Shown here: piece by piece, positions 30,169 to 35,984 of the stretch | How the letters are laid out: the number at the start of each line of letters is the position of its first letter | How positions within the stretch are numbered: position 1 is the first letter of the stretch | NCBI GenBank assembly: GCA_964530165.1 | Contig: CAZGYE010000020.1 | Span: forward strand, 1-35,984 | DNA from: CAZGYE01 sp964530165 | GTDB lineage: Bacteria; Planctomycetota; Planctomycetia; Planctomycetales; Planctomycetaceae | Length of the DNA stretch: 35,984 nt | Direction of reading: 5' to 3' | Program-made: the position numbers and the translations under genes | Notes under the pieces: generated by a model | What the model was told of the DNA's origin: nothing | Seen by the model: the letters and a program-made list of their open reading frames with translations, nothing else | The model's database searches: none

Positions 30169-31191
30169 ATGTGCCGAATCCCCCACTGCCGTTTCTGGAA
30201 CATCGTCGGCTGCCGTCGTCTATCGCGCTTCGCCTTGAGTTTGACGCTCATCACCGCCGTCATGTCAGCCCCCGCAACCGGCGCTGAGAAGGCCGCGCCC
30301 CAAAAAGATGATTCGGCGGCCAGCGCGTCGGTGAAGGTTCCACCCCGTCCCAAAGTTCCAGGCCAACTGACGCTCCATCTGCGCAGCCGGCACGAGACCG
30401 CCAAAGGCAGCGGAAAGTTCAAAGCGACCGTCCGCGAAGTGACGTGGAACGCCTCGGAGACGGCCATCATCATTTGCGACATGTGGAACGATCACTACTG
30501 CCAGCTCGCCGCTCAGCGCGTCGACGCCATGGCGGGGCGGATGAACCGGGTCGTCACCGCCGCCCGTAATCACGGCGTGGCGATCATCCACGCTCCCAGC
30601 GGCACGATGGACCAGTACAAAGACACTCCCTATCGAAGACGGATGCAGCAGGCGCCGCCGGCCAAGCCACCAGTCCCGCTCAAGGGGTGGTGCCACCTCG
30701 ATCGAAACAAAGAGCCAAAAATGCCCGTCGACACCTCGCGGCAGCCGTGCGACGATCCGGTCGTCGGCTCACCGGTCCGCCGCTTCTCGAAGCAACACGA
30801 CGGAATCAAGATCATCGGCTACGACGGCGTCAGCGACAACGGTCAGGAGATCTACAACTTCCTGCACCACGAGGGCATCAAGAACGTGGTGCTGATGGGC
30901 GTCCACACGAACATGTGCGTGCTGGGCCGGCCGTTCGGCATCCGGCAGATGAGCTATCTGGGCTTCAACGTCGCGCTGGCCCGCGATCTGACCGACGCTA
31001 TGTACGATCCTCGTGAATTTCCGTACGTCAGCCACACCCGCGGCACCCAACTGGTGATCGAGCACATCGAAACGTATTGGTGCCCGTCGATTCTCGGCGA
31101 AGACCTGACGAAGGTGATCCCCGGCTCGGCCGATCCAGACCCCGAGGTGGTTCGCCGCGGCCCGCCGCCGGCGACGGCCGCGAAGAAATGA
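30169..31191 (+). CDS. exported isochorismatase-like cysteine hydrolase
   Basis: A 340-residue protein with an N-terminal signal-like region (RFALSLTLITAVMSAPATGA) and an isochorismatase-fold domain. ETAIIICDMWNDHYCQ supplies the catalytic aspartate; VVLMGVHTNMCVLGRPFG carries the nucleophilic cysteine; a lysine in the IKIIGYDG or KQHDGIK region would complete the triad. The family covers isochorismatases, nicotinamidases and N-carbamoyl-amidohydrolases; secreted versions are common in planctomycetes with unknown substrate. The C-terminal tail is proline-rich. It begins 24 bp after the preceding gene and may be co-transcribed with it. Confidence 0.82.
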   Translation: MCRIPHCRFWNIVGCRRLSRFALSLTLITAVMSAPATGAEKAAPQKDDSAASASVKVPPRPKVPGQLTLHLRSRHETAKGSGKFKATVREVTWNASETAIIICDMWNDHYCQLAAQRVDAMAGRMNRVVTAARNHGVAIIHAPSGTMDQYKDTPYRRRMQQAPPAKPPVPLKGWCHLDRNKEPKMPVDTSRQPCDDPVVGSPVRRFSKQHDGIKIIGYDGVSDNGQEIYNFLHHEGIKNVVLMGVHTNMCVLGRPFGIRQMSYLGFNVALARDLTDAMYDPREFPYVSHTRGTQLVIEHIETYWCPSILGEDLTKVIPGSADPDPEVVRRGPPPATAAKK

Positions 31192-31433
31192 CCCGCCGCC
31201 CGATCGGTTCGCGACACCACGCCCGGCGAGCCGAAACACCTCGAAACAACGGCTCAGCAGGAGCTTCGCCCTCCCGGAGTCGGCTTCCTCATGGATGCCT
31301 CTTGGTGTTCTCGTTCCGCCCGGCGAACTGCTCTGGTGCGAATCGGGGAAATCCGCTCTAATCCGTCGCCGCCCGTTCAGGCGGATTCGGTTCAAATCGA
31401 CCCTTCCCTCAGCCGCATTTCAAGGAGTGACCC

Positions 31434-32999
31434 ATGCGGAACGTTTTGCTCGCCTGTCTGGTCTTCACGGGATGGAACCTCGCAGCCGCAGAACCCCCCA
31501 GCACGATCCCGCAGAACCACAAAACGATGCTAGCGCCTCCAATTCCGAGACCAGTCTTGCGGGCACCAACGACGCCACTGAAGACCATCGTGCAGCACCG
31601 GCTGAAGTATGCCGACGCGAAAAAAGTCGCCATCGAAATCGACTCGGCCCTATGCCGCAAGCATCAGATCGAGCGGACCCAGTGCGGATCCGTGGTCGAA
31701 TCGAAATTGGTCATCGTGCCCGACCCGGTCACAAACAGTCTCATCGTCGTGGCCGCCCCGGAATTGGCCGACGAGATCCGTCAGTTGATCGAAAAAGCCG
31801 ACCGGCCACCAAAACAGTACGTCGTGGAAGCGAAGATCATCGAGATCAGCCCCGACGGCAAGCAGGCGATCAAAGCGGCGCCGACACTCATGACAATTGC
31901 GGGCCAGCCGGCCAGCCTTTCCATCCAGCAGGCTGACGGCCTGACGCTGGAACTGGAACTGACGGTCGAAAAACGGCCCGCTTCATGGTCAGCGCTCTAC
32001 GATTCTTCGCATCAGGACCAGCCGGAAACGAGCGCCGTTCCGCCCCATCCCTTGTCCGTCCGGCCCCGCAATCCCCACATGTCAACCGCCGGGATCCTCA
32101 AAGAACACGACATCCTCCGAAAGGAGCAACGATTTGCCGCGCTGGTCGACCAATACAACGTGTGTTTCCACCAGCAGCAATTCGCCGAGGCCGAGGTGCT
32201 CGCCAAACAGGCCGCTGAACTCGATCCGAAGAATCCCGTCGCGCTGTGCATGAAATGGAAAGCGCGTTTCGCTCGCCGTGTCAACGCAATCGAAAAGGGC
32301 AAACCACAACAGATTGGATTGCTCCCGTGTGGCGATGAGATAGCCGAGCCAGAGAAATTGCGGATCGAGACGGGACTCTTGAAACGCGTCTCACTCGATT
32401 TCAAAGACGTACCCCTTAGCGAAGTCATGGCTCACCTCGCGGCCGCGGCCGACGTGAACATCGTGCTTGACACGCTGGGGCTGGAAGAGGTAGGGGTCTT
32501 GCCGTCCGCCAAAGTCACGATCACGGTCGATGGCATCATGCTCAAGAGCGCCTTGAATTTGGTGCTAAAACCGCTGCACCTGGCGTACGTCATCGAAGAC
32601 GAAGTGTTGAAGATCACCAGCAGGCAGCGGCGGCTGGGCGAGCTGGAGGTCAGGACTTATTCGGTCTGCGATCTGGTCACCGGTCCCGAAGCCGGCAATG
32701 ATGACAAGCGAATCATTGATTTCGACGTGCTCTACGATCTGATCTCGACAACCGTCGAGCCGGATAGTTGGGAAGAGGTCGGCGGGCCCGGCTCGATTCG
32801 TGCCTTCGAGCCGACCTGCAGCCTGGTCGTCCGCCAGACACAGCAGGTGCACGAAGAGATCACCGAGCTGCTCCAACAGATTCGCCGGCTGCCTCCAGTC
32901 CGGGGGGAAGAAGAGAAAGAGGAGTTGTTGGGAATCTCGGTGGCCCCACAGCAGCCAGAGCCGGCCAAACCGATCGAGAAGAACCTGCCGTTCGATTGA
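31434..32999 (+). CDS. exported secretin-N / STN-domain-like protein
   Basis: A 521-residue exported protein. MRNVLLACLVFTGWNLAAAE is a signal peptide; AAGGAG lies 8 nt before the ATG. Residues 45-130 resemble a secretin N-domain (VQHRLKYADAKKVAIEI, VIVPDPVTNSLIVVAAPELA, IRQLIEKADRP). Residues 215-275 include a TPR-like helix pair (FAEAEVLAKQAAELDPKNPV). Residues 300-390 resemble an STN/secretin short domain (VSLDFKDVPLSEVMAHLAAA, ADVNIVLDTL, ALNLVLKPLHLAYVIED), followed by a second N-domain-like stretch (RAFEPTCSLVVRQTQQVHEE). The secretin beta-barrel is missing, so this is not a complete outer-membrane channel. Such proteins are frequent in planctomycetes. Confidence 0.75.
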   Translation: MRNVLLACLVFTGWNLAAAEPPSTIPQNHKTMLAPPIPRPVLRAPTTPLKTIVQHRLKYADAKKVAIEIDSALCRKHQIERTQCGSVVESKLVIVPDPVTNSLIVVAAPELADEIRQLIEKADRPPKQYVVEAKIIEISPDGKQAIKAAPTLMTIAGQPASLSIQQADGLTLELELTVEKRPASWSALYDSSHQDQPETSAVPPHPLSVRPRNPHMSTAGILKEHDILRKEQRFAALVDQYNVCFHQQQFAEAEVLAKQAAELDPKNPVALCMKWKARFARRVNAIEKGKPQQIGLLPCGDEIAEPEKLRIETGLLKRVSLDFKDVPLSEVMAHLAAAADVNIVLDTLGLEEVGVLPSAKVTITVDGIMLKSALNLVLKPLHLAYVIEDEVLKITSRQRRLGELEVRTYSVCDLVTGPEAGNDDKRIIDFDVLYDLISTTVEPDSWEEVGGPGSIRAFEPTCSLVVRQTQQVHEEITELLQQIRRLPPVRGEEEKEELLGISVAPQQPEPAKPIEKNLPFD

Positions 33000-33089
33000 G
33001 GATTTCTACCTGTTGGATTACGAAGGCGACGTCCGGCGAGTGCTCGCTTCCCGTCGGCGGGCAAACCGCTCGTGATCCGTAACAGCTAC

Positions 33090-33130
33090 CAGCCATGCGC
33101 GCAGCGGAAGGTCGGTCTGCGCGCTGGCTG
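33090..33130 (+). terminator. strong hairpin after the secretin-N-like gene
   Basis: CAGCCA-t-GCGCGCAG pairs with CTGCGCGC-TGGCTG: 14 bp with one bulged T and a 12-nt loop. It lies about 90 bp after the stop of the upstream gene. No T-run follows, so it would be a rho-independent terminator only in a loose sense, or an mRNA-stabilising structure. Confidence 0.5.
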
Positions 33131-33225
33131 CGAAAATCTGTGGCTTCTTCATTGATTGCGGCGGGCAAATTAGCGAACCTGTCCCTTATGAGATTCTCGC
33201 CCCGTATTCCCCACACAAAGTCTGC

Positions 33226-35352
33226 ATGAGGAGAATGATGCCAGCAGTGCGAAACCTACGAAGATTTCTCCAAGACCGGGTGTCGATGACGTTGACCGGT
33301 GTCGGCAGAGCGGGCGCGACGGTCGCCCTGGTGTTGCTGCTCGCCGTGAGCGCCCTGGCGCAGAGTTCCAGATACACCACAACAGACAGCCGCAGTCAGT
33401 ATGTGCACTGGATCAGTCTCTACGACGCGAATAAAAAGAAGATCGACCCGGACGATCCGAACAGTCCGCCTTATTCGCCGGCCGCCACTTGCGGCAAATG
33501 CCACGACTACAAAGCGATGGTGCATGGCTACCACTTCAACGCAACTGATCCGGACGCGGATCCCGGGCGTCCGGGCGAACCGTGGATCTGGACCGACGCG
33601 CGCACCGGAACGCAGATCCCGTTTTCTTATCGTGGCTGGCCGGGCACCTACAAGCCGGACGTTTTGGGGGTTTCAACGTGGAAATTCGTGTTGAAGTTCG
33701 GTCGACACATGCCCGGCGGCGGACCGGGCGAAGGACTCGCCGGGAAGACCGCCAAAGAGACCGCTGAAGGCGAAAAGCCCACTCAAGAGGAAAACGCCAC
33801 TCAAGCAGACCAGGGCCGCTGGAGGCTGGCGGGCCGGCTTGAGGTCGATTGCATGCTCTGTCACAGCAACGATCGCTCCTACAGCCCCGAGGTCTGGAAC
33901 GTTCACGTCACCGCTGAGAACTTCGCCTGGGCGGCGACGGCGGCGATGGGTTTGGCCAAGATCGAAGGAAGCGTGAAACGCCTGCCGGACGACTTCGACC
34001 CGGCGGCCGCAGCGTCTAATGCCGAAAAGAAAGACGGACCGACCCTCCCGCGGACCATCTACAACCAATACAAGTTCAACGCCGAGAAAGAGGTGTTCTT
34101 CGATATCGCGCGGAAACCGCCGAACAACGCGTGCTACCACTGCCACACGGTTCGGCAAGTCGGCGAAGACGCTGCGCCAAAGTGGGTCCATGACGAGGAC
34201 ATTCATCTCGAGGCCGGTCTGACGTGTGTGGATTGTCACCGCAACGGGCTTGGTCACCACACGGTACGCGGCTTTGAGAGCGAAAAGCACCCGACGGGCC
34301 AGTCAGTCGCGACACTGTCGTGCCGTGGGTGCCACATGAACGAGCACTCCGAAAACGGCGACGTCACTCAGGCCGGCGGACGCTTTGGGGCGCCCCAACC
34401 GCTGCACAAGGGTTTGCCTCCGCTGCATTTGCAGCAGATGTCATGCACCAGTTGTCACTCCGGTCCGGCGCCTCGGGAGGCCGCTGGCTTATTGCAAACG
34501 TCGATGGCGCACGAACTGGGGCTGCGCGCACATCGCACCGAGGACCTCCCGCCCGGGATTGTCTCTCCGGTTTTTCTGCGTAACGGCGACGGCATCCTCT
34601 ATCCTTATCGCATGATGTGGCCTGCGTTCTGGGGCGCACTCAAGAATGAAAAGATGACACCGTTGAACCCGGACAAAACGTACGCTCAACTCCGCCGCTC
34701 GCTGCGTGTCCGTAAGAACTTCACCAAGGAAATGGCGAAAGTACGAATCACCAGCGAGGACAAGGCAGCAGTTTTAGGCGACGAACGTGCCAAGGTCGAC
34801 GAATCCGAATTGTCCGAAGACGAAAAAATTAAACTCCAACAGTTGGCCCAAACCAAAGGAATCGAGGCGTTCTTTGAGAAGTTGGCCAAAGGGTTACAGA
34901 CGCTGGCCAAAGGCGAAATCGACGGGACGCCCGTGTACGTCTCGGGCGGCAAAGCGTATCGACTCGGCGCGAACGGCAAGGTGGAAGCGTTCGAACATGA
35001 GAGCGCAAAACCGTATGCGTGGCCCTTGGCACATGATGTCCGCCCGGCGCGCTGGTCGCTGGGGTCGCACGGTTGTGTCGAATGTCATTCGGACGGCGCG
35101 CCGATGTTCTACGGCTCGGTCACCGCGGAGGGTCCCGCGCCGGACAACTCGCCCGTCAGCCTTCCCATGCACAAGCTGCAGAAGCTCGACGCCAATCTGC
35201 TGGCCGTCTGGAACCAGTCCTTCGGCGGTCGGGAAGCGTTCAAGTGGGTCAGTTTTGTGTCCGTGGGCGCGGTGGCGCTGCTGTTACTACTGTTCCTTTT
35301 GATTGGCATCAACGGTCTCTTCAGGCTTGCACGCCGCGGGAAAGCTGGATGA
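33226..35352 (+). CDS. seven-heme cytochrome c, membrane-anchored
   Basis: A 708-residue exported multiheme protein. An N-terminal hydrophobic segment (ATVALVLLLAVSALAQ) acts as signal peptide. Seven CxxCH heme sites are present: CGKCH, CMLCH, CYHCH, CVDCH, CRGCH, CTSCH and CVECH; further histidines (for example HGYHFN, GHHTVRGF, MNEHSE, PLHKGLPPLHL) may be axial ligands. A C-terminal membrane helix (VSVGAVALLLLLFLLIGING) anchors it. It should carry electrons on the outer side of the cytoplasmic membrane. The following cytochrome b gene begins 22 bp after its stop, so the pair likely forms a quinol-linked oxidoreductase module. Substrate unknown. Confidence 0.85.
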   Translation: MRRMMPAVRNLRRFLQDRVSMTLTGVGRAGATVALVLLLAVSALAQSSRYTTTDSRSQYVHWISLYDANKKKIDPDDPNSPPYSPAATCGKCHDYKAMVHGYHFNATDPDADPGRPGEPWIWTDARTGTQIPFSYRGWPGTYKPDVLGVSTWKFVLKFGRHMPGGGPGEGLAGKTAKETAEGEKPTQEENATQADQGRWRLAGRLEVDCMLCHSNDRSYSPEVWNVHVTAENFAWAATAAMGLAKIEGSVKRLPDDFDPAAAASNAEKKDGPTLPRTIYNQYKFNAEKEVFFDIARKPPNNACYHCHTVRQVGEDAAPKWVHDEDIHLEAGLTCVDCHRNGLGHHTVRGFESEKHPTGQSVATLSCRGCHMNEHSENGDVTQAGGRFGAPQPLHKGLPPLHLQQMSCTSCHSGPAPREAAGLLQTSMAHELGLRAHRTEDLPPGIVSPVFLRNGDGILYPYRMMWPAFWGALKNEKMTPLNPDKTYAQLRRSLRVRKNFTKEMAKVRITSEDKAAVLGDERAKVDESELSEDEKIKLQQLAQTKGIEAFFEKLAKGLQTLAKGEIDGTPVYVSGGKAYRLGANGKVEAFEHESAKPYAWPLAHDVRPARWSLGSHGCVECHSDGAPMFYGSVTAEGPAPDNSPVSLPMHKLQKLDANLLAVWNQSFGGREAFKWVSFVSVGAVALLLLLFLLIGINGLFRLARRGKAG

Positions 35353-35374
35353 CCACCAGTTCTTGGTGACATCG

Positions 35375-35984
35375 ATGTTCGTCTCACTCATGACAGATCT
35401 GAGGGAGCAACCGGCCGAGGTGTTCGTCCGCGTGGTCACGATCGCGCTGATCGCAACCTTGGTGGTTTTGGTGCTGCATTTCGTGGCGATGCTGATCGCG
35501 CGGTTCAGGTCGCGCCCTCGGAAAGTGCTGGTGCGATGGAACCTGTGGGAAAAGCTCGTCTACACGGTCACGATCCTGACGGTCGCCGTCCTGGGCGTTA
35601 CCGCGTTGGATGCGATCATCGTCGACGGCGCGCTGGAGGGCTGGCTGTTGTGGACGCACATGATCGGGGCGGGCTTGTTCGTGGTGATCCTGCCGGTGAT
35701 CACGTTGACGTGGGCCACGGCCTGTCAATTCGGCCCGTTCGAAGAAAACGATGCTGCACGATCCGGGGGGGCTGCGAAATTCTTATGGCTGACCAAGCTC
35801 ACGTTCTGGTTGATGCTGGCCACCGGCGTGATGACCGCAGGCACGATGCTGCTCTCGATGGTCCCGCTGTTCGACACCGACGGCCTGCGCCAACTGCTCG
35901 ACATGCACCGCTACAGCGGCCTGGTGCTGGTCGTTGCGACGATCGTTCATTTCTACAGTGTGTGGCTGGGCCGGCTCGGCCTGG
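35375..35984 (+). CDS. membrane cytochrome b (partial, runs off the right edge)
   Basis: An open frame of at least 203 codons without stop to the window edge, starting at ATG 35375 (an in-frame ATG at 35390 is an alternative). It contains at least four hydrophobic helices: VTIALIATLVVLVLHFVAML, LVYTVTILTVAVLGVTAL, LLWTHMIGAGLFVVILPVIT and LTKLTFWLMLATGVMTAGTM. Histidines placed within helices (VLHFVA, LWTHMIG, DMHRYSGLVLVVATIVHFYS) resemble the heme ligands of cytochrome b561 / formate dehydrogenase gamma-type subunits. It would link the quinone pool to the multiheme cytochrome encoded just upstream. Confidence 0.75.
   Translation, partial: MFVSLMTDLREQPAEVFVRVVTIALIATLVVLVLHFVAMLIARFRSRPRKVLVRWNLWEKLVYTVTILTVAVLGVTALDAIIVDGALEGWLLWTHMIGAGLFVVILPVITLTWATACQFGPFEENDAARSGGAAKFLWLTKLTFWLMLATGVMTAGTMLLSMVPLFDTDGLRQLLDMHRYSGLVLVVATIVHFYSVWLGRLGL

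Noticed and set aside
31434..32999. Complete secretin channel
   Set aside because: Only N-domain and STN-like regions are visible; the C-terminal secretin barrel is absent.

Overview
The window is high-GC DNA that reads like a planctomycete chromosome. The clearest marker is an H-X9-DG (DUF1559-type) prepilin-like protein at 24111-25070. A secretin-N-type exported protein, exported isochorismatase-like and multiheme cytochrome proteins, an McsA/McsB pair and a characteristic 20-bp GC-rich palindrome at several sites agree with this. The phylum is inferred from gene content only; no rRNA lies in the window.

Layout. 1-12041 is mostly housekeeping: a class IV aminotransferase and a sulfotransferase-like gene (minus strand), cutA, an acyl-CoA thioesterase, a THUMP-domain RNA methyltransferase, then a tight HAD / deoxyhypusine-synthase-like / PfkB kinase / SIS isomerase cassette (4212-7820) that looks like a phospho-sugar pathway, rpsT, a fragment of a DNA methyltransferase gene, mcsA-mcsB and trpE. 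12210-12839 is a right-truncated IS3-family insertion sequence.

13183-21379 is an integrated genetic element of about 8.1 kb, bounded by a perfect 72-bp direct repeat. The right copy is the 3' part of an intact selenocysteine tRNA gene (minus strand, 21308-21401). The left copy is an orphan tRNA 3' fragment still followed by its original T-run. The element carries a RelE/ParE-XRE toxin-antitoxin pair, a zinc-ribbon membrane protein, an exported protein, small unknown genes, a winged-helix protein, an AlpA-like DNA-binding protein, a second HTH protein and a tyrosine integrase. It shows no conjugation or capsid genes. It also holds interleaved inverted repeats (16014-16099) that fit an H-type pseudoknot, and short iteron-like repeats (19039-19086).

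The most notable observation is that the integrase coding frame runs through the attachment core, antisense to the tRNA. In the integrated state the integrase ends with 28 residues encoded by chromosomal DNA. If the element is excised and circularised at the 72-bp core, the same frame continues without a stop into the left end of the element and gives a different 66-residue tail. Integration would therefore swap the C-terminus of the recombinase.

21563-35984 is again chromosomal: a PLP aminotransferase, an EpmA-like EF-P lysine ligase interrupted in frame by two copies of the palindrome, the prepilin-like protein, an HNH endonuclease, an endonuclease III-like protein with a cysteine-rich C-terminus, a 1018-residue membrane/TPR protein, an exported isochorismatase-like hydrolase, a secretin-N-like protein, and a seven-heme cytochrome c followed by a membrane cytochrome b that runs off the right edge.
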